Positions 6,261 through 14,169 of a DNA stretch of 27,122 nucleotides are shown piece after piece. The position numbers were made by a program, and so were the translations under genes. A model generated the notes under the pieces. It did not search any database. It was not told the DNA's origin and saw only the letters and a list, made by a program, of their open reading frames with translations. The stretch covers positions 1-27,122 of the forward strand of contig DHDG01000045.1 in assembly GCA_002399265.1 (NCBI GenBank), given 5' to 3'. Within the stretch, counting starts at the first letter, position 1. Each line of letters begins with the position of its first letter. The DNA is from Firmicutes bacterium UBA4882. GTDB taxonomy: Bacteria > Bacillota > UBA4882.

Positions 6261-7685
6261 ATGGTGAGAGCTTCCGATTGCCTGCGTTCTTCAGTCATTG
6301 GTAGATTAGTCACGCGCTTGTGCGGTGCGCTGAAGAAAGTTGCGGCCGGCTCAATCGTTTTCAGGTGGACTGATCGTGCCGACGCCGTAGACCATGCTGC
6401 CGCATGGAGTGCCCCACATAAAGACGGATATTTGCCAGGCTTCCTGGGGCTGAGGCGGCTCGCGGCCGAACCATTTTTTGAGCTGGCGGCCCAATGGGTG
6501 GCGGCAATGGTGCCGGCACTGATTTTGCTTACCGAAGATCGGGAGAGGGCGGCCGTGGTACTAATGGCGTTGATTGGTACCGCTTGGGCGGCGCATGCCG
6601 ATGCCGCCACCTTGGAAGACCAGGCCTTCAATCGAGCTTATGGCAGATGGCTGACGCTTTTACTATTGGGGTCGGCTTTTTCAGTCGTCTTTGGCAGCGG
6701 AGACATTCAGTTAGCCATTTGGTACGAATGGATCTTCTGGTGGCTCGCCGCCTGGCTGGCTTATCGGTCGGGCAGATTGATAATCCGCACCCGGTATTTC
6801 GGAACAGTGCTGGCGGGCCTGGGAATATTATTCGGAATACTGGCGGTCTGGCAGAAAATTGCCGGATACGGCGATGTGGCGGGATGGATGCCTGCCGCGC
6901 TACGCCCAACTGTAGGAGCACGCGCCATCGGTTTCTTTGGCAATCCGAATGTTTTTGCCGCGGCCGTCAATTTGGTGCTGTGGCCGCTAGCGGCCTTGCT
7001 AATAGAGTCAGCCGGTCGGAGGATGCCGCTACGCAAGGGGACTTATGCTGTCGGATTGGCCGGTTTGATACTCGCCCTGCTGCTCACTTGGTCGCGGGCG
7101 GCGCTGCTGGGTGCCATTGGCGCAGCTGTGATCTTGATGGTGATGACGCCCAAAGCGACGGCGTTTCATAGGACGAAAGCCCGGCCCGGGTTTTGGATAG
7201 CCATCGGGGCTGCAATGGTGCTGATCGTTACATTCCTGACGCCGCTGGGAATAGGGGCGGGCGGGGCAGCCGAAGGGGCCGGATTCATTCAAGGCCAACA
7301 AGCGGCATGGCAAGGACGCTTAACAATTTGGCAAGAAGCGCTCGCACTATTTTGGCAAAATCCCTTGTCAGGCGGAGGTCCCGGCAGCCTGTCAAACATT
7401 GCGCTTCCAGACGGTGCGCAGGCTTTGCACGCCCACAATATGCTGCTGCAATGGCTGGCCGAAACGGGACTGATCCAGACGCTGATTATGCTGTTGGTTA
7501 TCATTTGGTATGGTGTGCAGGCTTGGAAAAGGGTCCCGCATTCGTTACTGCTATGCGGATTTACTGCTGCGATCTCTGCCATTTTGATCCACGGTTTTTT
7601 TGATTATCCTTTGGCGGCTCGACCGATCGGTCTGCTTTGGTGGGTGTGGATTGGCTTCGGGCTAAGCCGGGCAGTCGGAAAATAA
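6261..7685 (+). CDS. O-antigen ligase/polymerase family membrane protein (Wzy/WaaL type)
   Basis: 474 residues with about ten to twelve hydrophobic segments. The family pattern is clear: RAIGFFGNPNVFAA in the middle, an arginine-bearing segment LTWSRAALLGAIGAA, and a large external loop with WQGRLTIWQEALALFWQNPLSGGGPGS and HAHNMLLQWLAETGL. WaaL/Wzy proteins transfer or polymerise undecaprenyl-linked glycans on the outer face of the membrane. Directly downstream are csaB and a TagA/WecG glycosyltransferase gene, so the substrate is probably a wall polymer or surface glycan. No clear ribosome binding site precedes ATG 6261. Translation may be coupled to DUF4330, whose stop is 5 bp upstream. Confidence 0.85.
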   Translation: MVRASDCLRSSVIGRLVTRLCGALKKVAAGSIVFRWTDRADAVDHAAAWSAPHKDGYLPGFLGLRRLAAEPFFELAAQWVAAMVPALILLTEDRERAAVVLMALIGTAWAAHADAATLEDQAFNRAYGRWLTLLLLGSAFSVVFGSGDIQLAIWYEWIFWWLAAWLAYRSGRLIIRTRYFGTVLAGLGILFGILAVWQKIAGYGDVAGWMPAALRPTVGARAIGFFGNPNVFAAAVNLVLWPLAALLIESAGRRMPLRKGTYAVGLAGLILALLLTWSRAALLGAIGAAVILMVMTPKATAFHRTKARPGFWIAIGAAMVLIVTFLTPLGIGAGGAAEGAGFIQGQQAAWQGRLTIWQEALALFWQNPLSGGGPGSLSNIALPDGAQALHAHNMLLQWLAETGLIQTLIMLLVIIWYGVQAWKRVPHSLLLCGFTAAISAILIHGFFDYPLAARPIGLLWWVWIGFGLSRAVGK

Positions 7686-7724
7686 AATTGCACTTTGTTA
7701 AAGAAATTAGACATCGAGGTAAAA

Positions 7725-8849
7725 ATGATGGCTCATTTAACATTGCTTGGCTATTATGGATTTGGTAATGCCGGAGATGAAGCTGTCTTGGCAGGGGCGA
7801 TCGCCCGACTACGCGCCGCCGACCCACATGCGCAGATCACTGTGATTAGCGGGAACCCGGACGAAACCGCCAAAATACACGGTGTTCATGCCGTCGGACG
7901 CGGTAACATCGCGCGCATTCGCATTCTGCTCAAAAATACGGATTTATTCTTGCTGGGTGGCGGCGGCTTATTACAGGATCGTACCAGCCGCCGTAGTCTT
8001 TGGTATTACTTGGCGATGATGTTTTGGGCGCGGATGTCCGGAGCGCAGATTGCCTGCTGCGCTATTGGTGCGGGGCCATTGCTCCATAGTTCCAGCCGCC
8101 GCTTGATCAGGAGCATGCTCTCCAAGTGCAGTGCCGTCAGCGTGCGGGACGCCGGATCTGCCCAGGAACTGCGTAAATGCTGCCGTGGTAAGGTGCCGGT
8201 TACTATTGAGATAACTGCTGACGCCGCACTGGCCATGCCCGCCGTTACCGACGTAGAAAAGACGCAGGCATTGACATCCTTATCCGGGATGGGTCAGGGG
8301 TCAGTCCTGCGTTACATAACGGTGGCCATCAGGCCCTGTGCCTATCTGCAACTGGATCAGTCGTGGCTGGAGACACTAGCGAACCTGCTCCGGGATGCGA
8401 CTGCGGCAATGGATGCCGCAGTCGTGATACTGCCAATGCATGACGGTGTGGATCAGCCCATTTCGGAAGCACTGGCCGTCCTGATTGGAGACAGGGCTTT
8501 CACGGTTAAGACTGCGAGCTATCGCGAGGCTGCCGCCATCATCGCTGTCAGCGAGATGGTTTTGACGATGCGCCTACACGCCCTGGTTTTTGCCGCACAG
8601 GCCGGTGTGCCGGCCATCGGCATCGAATATGATCGCAAGGTCGGGCGCTTTGCGCAAATGGCGGGTTATCCCGTGGTCGCGCCTACGGCCATTAACACGA
8701 TCGATCTGGTTGGACTGCGGCGTAATTTTGATCCGCAGGCTCAGGCAGTGCTGTTTGCACAGCTGCAAGCGGCCGAGTCCGGGAATGACGCCTTGCTGAA
8801 GCGTTTGTTCAATCCGGCCAAGACACAGATTGCAGGTGAAGACCGATGA
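7725..8849 (+). CDS. csaB: Polysaccharide pyruvyl transferase CsaB
   Basis: 374 residues from ATG 7725 behind GAGGT (7716-7720); ATG 7728 is an equally plausible start. CsaB transfers pyruvate from phosphoenolpyruvate to a sugar of the secondary cell-wall polymer, creating the ligand bound by SLH domains. Visible hallmarks are the N-terminal LLGYYGFGNAGDEAVLAG, the glycine-rich LFLLGGGGLLQDRTS, and near the C-terminus VLTMRLHALVFAAQAGVPAIGIEYDRKV, all typical of the pyruvyltransferase fold. The stop overlaps the next start by 4 nt (ATGA), showing operonic coupling. An SLH protein is encoded 1.9 kb downstream, which fits the proposed role. Confidence 0.93.
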   Translation: MMAHLTLLGYYGFGNAGDEAVLAGAIARLRAADPHAQITVISGNPDETAKIHGVHAVGRGNIARIRILLKNTDLFLLGGGGLLQDRTSRRSLWYYLAMMFWARMSGAQIACCAIGAGPLLHSSSRRLIRSMLSKCSAVSVRDAGSAQELRKCCRGKVPVTIEITADAALAMPAVTDVEKTQALTSLSGMGQGSVLRYITVAIRPCAYLQLDQSWLETLANLLRDATAAMDAAVVILPMHDGVDQPISEALAVLIGDRAFTVKTASYREAAAIIAVSEMVLTMRLHALVFAAQAGVPAIGIEYDRKVGRFAQMAGYPVVAPTAINTIDLVGLRRNFDPQAQAVLFAQLQAAESGNDALLKRLFNPAKTQIAGEDR

Positions 8850-9628
8850 ACAGCAGACATCCTGAGTACCTTCGGGAGACTGTATCCATCCTGGGTATTC
8901 CGGTGAATCTATTGTCGCGTCGGCAGGTCGTGGAACAGGCCTCCAACTGGATGCAGCAGAGTCAAAACGATGACGGCATTTGTCGGCGCATTGTCACACT
9001 GAATGCCGAAATCGCGCAAATGACTCTTGAATCACCAGAACTGGCGGCTTCGATCAAACAGGCGGATTTGATCGTTGCCGACGGGATTGGCGTTAAGCTG
9101 GCTTCCCAAATAGCAGGTCAGCCTGTTCCGGAGCGTGTGCCAGGAGTAGAGCTGGTGGAATTGCTGGCTCGGGAAGCTGCCGCAATGGGAAAGGGCATTT
9201 ATTTGCTGGGCGCTGCCCCCGGAGTCGCTGAAAAAGCCGCTGAGGTTCTGAAGACCAGGATCCCGGCGCTGACGGTCTCGGGGGTGAAGGACGGCTACTT
9301 CAAAGCTCAGGACGAAGAAACCCTGCTGGCAGACATCAACCGCGCCCGCCCCGGCCTATTGCTGGTTGCGATGGGTGTACCAAAACAAGAATTGTGGTTG
9401 TCAGCAAACCAAACGGTTCTGCAAGTCCCAGTCGCTATGGGTGTGGGAGGCAGCTTCGATGTAATCAGTGGTCACAAGCCGCGTGCGCCGCGTCTGTTGC
9501 AGGCGCTTGGGATGGAATGGGCGTTTCGTCTTATAATCGAACCCCGCCGCTTAAAAAGGATTATTTTCTTGCCGAAATTCATCATATCAGTATTTTTAAA
9601 GCGTAAGGTTAAGGAGGAAAGCAATTGA
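8846..9628 (+). CDS. WecG/TagA/CpsF family glycosyltransferase
   Basis: 260 residues from ATG 8846 (AGGTGA at 8834-8839). The family catalyses early lipid-linked steps, adding ManNAc or ManNAcA (or a similar sugar) to GlcNAc-undecaprenyl-diphosphate in teichoic acid, enterobacterial common antigen or capsule synthesis. Characteristic stretches are VTLNAEIAQMTLESPELA, ADLIVADGIGVKLASQIAG, ERVPGVELVELL, GIYLLGAAPGVAEKAAEVL, LLVAMGVPKQELWL and GVGGSFDVISGHKPRAPRL. The C-terminus is basic (EPRRLKRIIFLPKFI...LKRKVKEE), as expected for a peripheral membrane enzyme. It overlaps csaB by 4 nt and yitT by 4 nt. Together with CsaB it suggests synthesis of a pyruvylated wall polymer. Confidence 0.92.
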   Translation: MNSRHPEYLRETVSILGIPVNLLSRRQVVEQASNWMQQSQNDDGICRRIVTLNAEIAQMTLESPELAASIKQADLIVADGIGVKLASQIAGQPVPERVPGVELVELLAREAAAMGKGIYLLGAAPGVAEKAAEVLKTRIPALTVSGVKDGYFKAQDEETLLADINRARPGLLLVAMGVPKQELWLSANQTVLQVPVAMGVGGSFDVISGHKPRAPRLLQALGMEWAFRLIIEPRRLKRIIFLPKFIISVFLKRKVKEESN

Positions 9629-10506
9629 AAACAAACCTCCTAAAAAGGTTTAAAATTGGACGGCGTGATTTGCTCGATTATGCAGGGATCTTTGCCGGAG
9701 TGGCGATCACTGCCTTAGCACTGGATTGGTTTCTGATTCCCAATATGATTGCCGCTGGCGGAGCTAGCGGACTGGCGACCGTCATTCATCATTTGACGAA
9801 GCTACCGGTTGGCCTGCTAATGGTTTTGATCAATATTCCTTTATTTCTGGCTTCGGTGCGTACTTTTGGCAGGCACTTTGGTGCCAAGACCGTTTTTGGG
9901 ACGGCCCTGCTTTCCATATTGATAGACCTGGTGGCGATCGTGCTGCCGGAACCGCTGACACAAGATCCGCTGCTGGCTTCTTTATATGGAGGAGTATTAA
10001 CCGGAGTTGGCATAGGCCTGACATTCCGGTTTAACGGCACCACTGGTGGTACCGATATTGCTGCCCGTCTGCTGAAAAAATACACCTCGCTGAGCGTTGG
10101 CCGCGCGTTGCTGTTTATCGATATGGCGATCATTATTTTGGCAGGACTGGTATTCCGTCAACCGGACTTATCGCTTTATGCATTGATCACCGTATTTGTA
10201 ACCAGTAAGGCTATTGACCTGATTCTGGAAGGTGAGGATTATGCCAGAGCCGCCTTCATAATTACCAAAGACCCTGCGGACATTGTCCAGAATATCTTCG
10301 CGGTGCTGGGCAGGGGCGTCACTACTATTGAAGGACGCGGAGCATATACTGGGACTGATCGCCAGGTTCTGCTATGCGTAGTCTCACGGGCGGAACAAAG
10401 CCGACTCAGAGAAATCGTCGAGGCTACAGACCCGAAAGCTTTTGTAATTATTACTTCTGCAAGCGAAGTTCTGGGGGAAGGATTTATGGAATTCGGGGCA
10501 AATTAA
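9625..10506 (+). CDS. yitT: YitT family membrane protein (DUF161/DUF2179)
   Basis: 293 residues from a TTG at 9625, 7 nt after AAGGAGG (9611-9617), overlapping the previous stop. Five hydrophobic segments with family motifs are visible: GVAITALALDWFLIPNMIAAGGASGLA, KTVFGTALLSILIDL, GGVLTGVGIGLTFRFNGTTGGTDI. A C-terminal soluble DUF2179 domain follows (about 210-285, ARAAFIITKDPADIVQNIF...RGVTTIEGRGAYTG). The physiological role of YitT proteins is unresolved. It is the last gene of the DUF4330-to-yitT run. (Motif strings are given in pieces; the first spans residues about 25-50.). Confidence 0.92.
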   Translation: MKTNLLKRFKIGRRDLLDYAGIFAGVAITALALDWFLIPNMIAAGGASGLATVIHHLTKLPVGLLMVLINIPLFLASVRTFGRHFGAKTVFGTALLSILIDLVAIVLPEPLTQDPLLASLYGGVLTGVGIGLTFRFNGTTGGTDIAARLLKKYTSLSVGRALLFIDMAIIILAGLVFRQPDLSLYALITVFVTSKAIDLILEGEDYARAAFIITKDPADIVQNIFAVLGRGVTTIEGRGAYTGTDRQVLLCVVSRAEQSRLREIVEATDPKAFVIITSASEVLGEGFMEFGAN

Positions 10507-10581
10507 TTTAAGATAAAACTGGTAAATGTAAAAAACATTGCATACTCGGAAGGATATTTCCAGCAATAAGCGAAAGAAATA

Positions 10582-10640
10582 AGATAGCCGACCTTTGGAC
10601 AGCGGAGCTAGAAAGCCGTATGTCCATCAGGTTTCTATCT
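10582..10640 (+). ncRNA. Structured leader RNA upstream of the SLH gene (uncharacterised)
   Basis: Four helices nest without conflict in 59 nt: AGATAG/CTATCT (10582-10587 with 10635-10640), ACCT/AGGT (10591-10594 with 10629-10632), GGACA/TGTCC (10597-10601 with 10621-10625) and GCGG/CCGT (10602-10605 with 10616-10619), closed by a 10-nt loop. Internal loops are small. The element ends 110 nt before the SLH start codon. I compared it by eye with the c-di-GMP-I riboswitch and it does not match. It could regulate or stabilise the SLH mRNA. No promoter was clearly recognised upstream. Confidence 0.45.
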
Positions 10641-10749
10641 GGATTCATTGAAGGGAGGTGGACGCTCCTGGCGGAAATGGTCTTCCAACTTTATTGAAAG
10701 AGGGCCAGGATCTGTAAACTCTGATATTCGCATAGGGGGGAAATGCAAA

Positions 10750-11469
10750 GTGAAAAGATCCTTAGTGATTCTTTTAGCACTGACATTATTGTTGACAGTC
10801 TCTATTCCGTCTTTCGCCGCTCCGATGAAAGACGCTCCGGCAACCGGCCATTGGGTATACGACTACTATGAAATGATTTACAACGCCGGCTTAATTGAAG
10901 GGTATCCCGACGGGTCCTTCAGAGGCGAAAAAGCTGCTACACGTTATGAGGTAGTTGCTTTTATGGCTCGTCTGCTTCAGTACTTCGAGACCAGATTGAC
11001 GGAAGCTGCTGGTAGCGTTTCTGCGCCAGTCAACACCACAACCACAATCGTAACGACCAGCTCAGAAGTTGCTGAACATATGCATCCGATCTACCTGCAA
11101 GAAGACGAGATCAAGGCGCTGATCGAGGAGTCTCTGTGGGAACTCGATTACGCTGATGCCGCAATCGTGAAGGAAGATGTCGCGGTTCTTTGGGATGCCA
11201 TCAACGCACTCGAGAAAGAATTCGATGCTGATCTGGCTGCCATGGGAGTACGCGTAACAACCTTAGAGAACAAAGTCAACAGCTTTGATGATCGCATCAT
11301 CCAGCTGGAAGCTCAAGCTTCAGCCATGCAGCGCAATTTGGACTCCGTTGATGCCAACTTTACTGACGAAATGAAGAAAGCTGACAAAACCAATCTGACA
11401 GTTGCTATCGGCGCCGCCATTCTTGGTATTGCCGGTGTTGTTCTTGGTATTATCGGTCTGACCAAATAA
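10750..11469 (+). CDS. Small SLH-domain protein with coiled coil and C-terminal membrane helix
   Basis: 239 residues from a GTG at 10750, 9 nt after a GGGGGG run (10735-10740). The frame extends upstream to 10648, but the signal peptide starts at the GTG. Residues 1-23 form a signal peptide (LLALTLLLTVSIPSFAA). Residues about 31-78 are one SLH domain (GHWVYDYYEMIYNAGLIEGY, PDGSF, and the TRYE motif). A Thr-rich linker follows (94-103), then a heptad-like helical region (about 140-212) and a glycine-rich hydrophobic helix (216-236). SLH domains bind pyruvylated wall polymer or modified peptidoglycan. TRYE-type SLH plus coiled coil recalls the OmpM class of Negativicutes, but here the barrel is replaced by one helix. 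The perfect terminator after the gene suggests it is transcribed as its own unit. Confidence 0.85.
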   Translation: MKRSLVILLALTLLLTVSIPSFAAPMKDAPATGHWVYDYYEMIYNAGLIEGYPDGSFRGEKAATRYEVVAFMARLLQYFETRLTEAAGSVSAPVNTTTTIVTTSSEVAEHMHPIYLQEDEIKALIEESLWELDYADAAIVKEDVAVLWDAINALEKEFDADLAAMGVRVTTLENKVNSFDDRIIQLEAQASAMQRNLDSVDANFTDEMKKADKTNLTVAIGAAILGIAGVVLGIIGLTK

Positions 11470-11484
11470 TTGCTCGCTTCTCTC

Positions 11485-11524
11485 AGAAAAGCCCGGTGTA
11501 ATTTATGCCGGGCTTTTCTTTTGT
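11485..11524 (+). terminator. Strong intrinsic terminator after the SLH gene
   Basis: A perfect 12-bp inverted repeat, AGAAAAGCCCGG (11485-11496) with CCGGGCTTTTCT (11508-11519), has an 11-nt loop and runs directly into TTTTG. The A-tract/T-tract symmetry would also allow termination on the opposite strand. It cleanly separates the envelope region from the next gene. Confidence 0.92.
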
Positions 11525-11595
11525 TCGGCGGGTAAGGCGGCTGCCGGGGACTGCAAGTACGATAAAAAAGCACACTATCATTAGTAGGAGGCCAA

Positions 11596-12786
11596 ATGCT
11601 GACAGTCTCAAAAAAAGCAGCGGTACGTTTTTTAATCAAAAAGCAACGCTTGGATCAGCGTCAGGGAAGTCTGGCCGGCTCTGAGGCAGTCGCCGCCATG
11701 GTGCGAACACTGGAGGCTGTGCAACTGGATCCGGTCTTAACTGTGGATCGCAATCATCATTTGGTTTTATTCAATCGTTTATCAGGTTTTCAGCCGCAAT
11801 GGCTGGAGGAAGCCGTTGCCAATCAGCTTTTGCTTGATTACATCTGCACGAACCGCTGTTTTGTACCGATGCAGGAATACCCTTGGTTTGCGCCATTGAT
11901 GCGCGCCAGAGAATGCCGGCAAAGTGAACAGCTTGGGAAACTGAGCGAGACAGTCGCCTATGTTTTAAGAACGTTGGCGGAAAAAGGTCCGCAAACCTCC
12001 AGACAAATTGAGTACGAACAGGCGCGGGAGCGAGTCAAGGGTTATTGGGATCAGTATCCGAAAACAAAAGCATCCACGCTCGCGTTACATATTCTTTGGG
12101 AATGTGGACGGGTGATTGCCGCAGCGCGGCCGGGTGGCGAGATCGTTTTTGACTTGCCTGAAAGAGTAATACCTGAGAATTTGAGAAAAGCAGGACAGGA
12201 TCTGAGTGTCCGCGAGGCGACAGATTTTAAATGCCGCAAGTATTACCGCGCTTTGCGCCTGGTTGATGCCGGTCACCAGTTTTTTGGATGGACTAATATG
12301 AAGGCCGCCGAGCGGCTGGAATACATTGAAAAAGATGTTCAAGCCGGCCTATTGGTCCCGGTGGCAATTCGGGATGTACGGCGCAAATACTGGTGTCTGG
12401 CAGAGGACGCTGATGAGTTGGCTGCCTGCGCCAAGGAGGTCGTTAATGATTGCGTGCGAATATTATCGCCGCTCGACAACTTCCTGTGGCGACGCGAACG
12501 GTTATTGGATCTACTGGATTTCGACTATACCTGGGAAATATATTTTCCCGTGCATAAAAGAAAATACGGGCCATATACCATGCCGATTTTAGCTGGTGAA
12601 CAGCTGGCCGGGCGAATTGATTTAAAGTACGATCGCCCCGCCGGTACTTTGCGGGTTAATCTACTCGTCTGGGAACCTTGGTTGACCAAATCCGCACGGC
12701 GAAAGGCACAATCTGGTTTGGATGCCGAGCTTGAGAATATGCGCCAGTATCTTGGCGCAGCTAATATCGTGCAAGGGCAGCAGTGA
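11596..12786 (+). CDS. Winged-helix DNA glycosylase-like protein (YcaQ/HTH_42 family)
   Basis: 396 residues from ATG 11596, with TAGGAGG just upstream. The family (winged-helix DNA-binding, formerly DUF1006) includes E. coli YcaQ/AlkX, a glycosylase that unhooks alkylated bases and interstrand crosslinks, and related antibiotic self-resistance glycosylases. The N-terminal segment LEAVQLDPVLTVDRNHHLVLFNRL carries the Q-x-D active-site motif (Q43, D45) of the YcaQ branch. Further family stretches are RFVP-like CFVPMQEYPWFAP, the winged-helix PQTSRQIEYEQAR, and the C-terminal ILSPLDNFLWRRERLLDLLDFDYTWEIYFP followed by KRKYGPYTMPIL. (Residues 325-370 approximately.) It is a monocistronic-looking gene after the terminator. 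Assignment to the family is firm; DNA repair activity is inferred. Confidence 0.88.
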   Translation: MLTVSKKAAVRFLIKKQRLDQRQGSLAGSEAVAAMVRTLEAVQLDPVLTVDRNHHLVLFNRLSGFQPQWLEEAVANQLLLDYICTNRCFVPMQEYPWFAPLMRARECRQSEQLGKLSETVAYVLRTLAEKGPQTSRQIEYEQARERVKGYWDQYPKTKASTLALHILWECGRVIAAARPGGEIVFDLPERVIPENLRKAGQDLSVREATDFKCRKYYRALRLVDAGHQFFGWTNMKAAERLEYIEKDVQAGLLVPVAIRDVRRKYWCLAEDADELAACAKEVVNDCVRILSPLDNFLWRRERLLDLLDFDYTWEIYFPVHKRKYGPYTMPILAGEQLAGRIDLKYDRPAGTLRVNLLVWEPWLTKSARRKAQSGLDAELENMRQYLGAANIVQGQQ

Positions 12787-12847
12787 AACTTTTTCGGCGA
12801 ATATACGTATCAAAAGGTTAGTGCTTCTGAAAGGAAGGTTGGCATAA

Positions 12848-14164
12848 ATGGTCAAGTTTAAGAGAAGTTTGCCAATAATAATGCTGGGATTGTTCTTATT
12901 TGCTCAGCTGGCCGCCGGGGCTTCCAATCCGTCTGAAACGGCGCTACGCTATCTGCAAAATCTGATTGCCGGTGATTTCCAGGCTGCGCAGGCAATGCAC
13001 AACGCGCAGATGCAAGGGGCTATTGACGCCAATGGACTGCAGGTGGCGTGGGAAGGTCTGCTCAAACAGGCCGGGCCATTGCGGGATGTTGGACAGCCAT
13101 TCGTCGAATCGCAGAACGCTTATACGCTAGTATATGTTCCGTGTACTTTCGACACTGGTGTATTGGATGTCTTAGTCGTGATTGACGCTGAGGGGCTCAT
13201 TGCTGGGCTTAATTTTGTGCCGCACGAGTTGCGTGCCAGCTGGCAAGTTCCGGATTATGCTGATCCGGAGCTGTTTAACGAAGCAACTATCAAATTTGGG
13301 CTTCCGGAGTGGGAACTGAACGGGACTTTCACAACACCGCGGACTGCTGGCAAATATCCAGTTATCGTGTTAGTACACGGTTCTGGCCCGCAGGACCAGG
13401 ATGCAACCGTTGGTGCAAACAAGATCTTCAAAGATATTGCTTGGGGACTGGCCTCCCGTGGGGTAGGAGTCTTTCGCTATGATAAGCGCACAGTGACACA
13501 TGGTGCGCGCATGAATGCGCAGACGGTTACAGTCGAAGAAGAAGTGATCGCCGATGCAGTAGCTGCGGTCGAGCGCGTTTATGGATTTCCCAATGTAAGC
13601 AGTGTGTTTGTATTAGGTCATAGTCTGGGCGGAACACTGGCTCCTGAGATTGCCGCCCGTACCACTTACGCAAATGGCATGATCATTATGGCCGGCACTC
13701 CCAGGCCGCTGTCAGAATTAATTGTGGAACAGGTGTCATATTTGTCGGGGCTGGATGGAGTCGTGACACCGGATGAGCAGGCTATTATTGATGGCCTGAC
13801 CGTTCAAACGGCGGCACTGAACAAGAGGACTTTGCCAATGAACGAAACAATCATGGGGGCTCCGGCCGCATATTGGTATGATCTGCTGGATCGTAATCCG
13901 ATCGAAGCCTTACAGGAATCTGGCAAACCGGCGTTGTTCCTGCAGGGTGAGCGCGATTATCAGGTGACCATGACAGATTGGCAGCTATGGCGTGATGCCT
14001 TTGAGGGGGACGTCGGCCCATATATCTTTAAATCATATCCCTTGTTGAATCATTTGTTTTTGGCTGGGAGTGGCCCTGCCAATCCTCAGGAGTATGAAAT
14101 TCCCGGGCATGTTGATGTACAGCTGATCGATGATATTGCCCAATGGATCATGAGCCAGAGGTGA
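12848..14164 (+). CDS. Secreted alpha/beta hydrolase with N-terminal DUF3887-like domain
   Basis: 438 residues from ATG 12848, with AGGAAGG upstream. A signal peptide (1-24, ending AAGA) is followed by an about 90-residue domain resembling DUF3887 (ALRYLQNLIAGDFQAAQAMH), then an alpha/beta hydrolase fold. HGSGPQDQD forms the oxyanion strand, GHSLGG carries the nucleophile S259, GERDYQV the probable acid, and LNHLF the probable catalytic histidine. Such proteins are extracytoplasmic esterases or peptidases of the BAAT/dienelactone-hydrolase-like group with unknown natural substrates. Its stop codon lies within the ribosome binding site of pcrA, so translation may be coupled. Confidence 0.85.
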   Translation: MVKFKRSLPIIMLGLFLFAQLAAGASNPSETALRYLQNLIAGDFQAAQAMHNAQMQGAIDANGLQVAWEGLLKQAGPLRDVGQPFVESQNAYTLVYVPCTFDTGVLDVLVVIDAEGLIAGLNFVPHELRASWQVPDYADPELFNEATIKFGLPEWELNGTFTTPRTAGKYPVIVLVHGSGPQDQDATVGANKIFKDIAWGLASRGVGVFRYDKRTVTHGARMNAQTVTVEEEVIADAVAAVERVYGFPNVSSVFVLGHSLGGTLAPEIAARTTYANGMIIMAGTPRPLSELIVEQVSYLSGLDGVVTPDEQAIIDGLTVQTAALNKRTLPMNETIMGAPAAYWYDLLDRNPIEALQESGKPALFLQGERDYQVTMTDWQLWRDAFEGDVGPYIFKSYPLLNHLFLAGSGPANPQEYEIPGHVDVQLIDDIAQWIMSQR

Positions 14165-14169
14165 ATGTT

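Noticed and set aside
10582..10640. c-di-GMP-I (GEMM) riboswitch
   Set aside because: The helices are nested in one arm and the conserved GEMM loop sequences are missing.
10648..10749. Longer N-terminus for the SLH protein
   Set aside because: The TTG at 10648 lies upstream of a normal signal peptide that begins at GTG 10750 with its own G-rich binding site; the extra residues are not membrane- or domain-like.
14143..14169. PcrA start at ATG 14143
   Set aside because: That codon lies inside the hydrolase gene without a binding site; ATG 14170 follows AGAGGTG at proper spacing.
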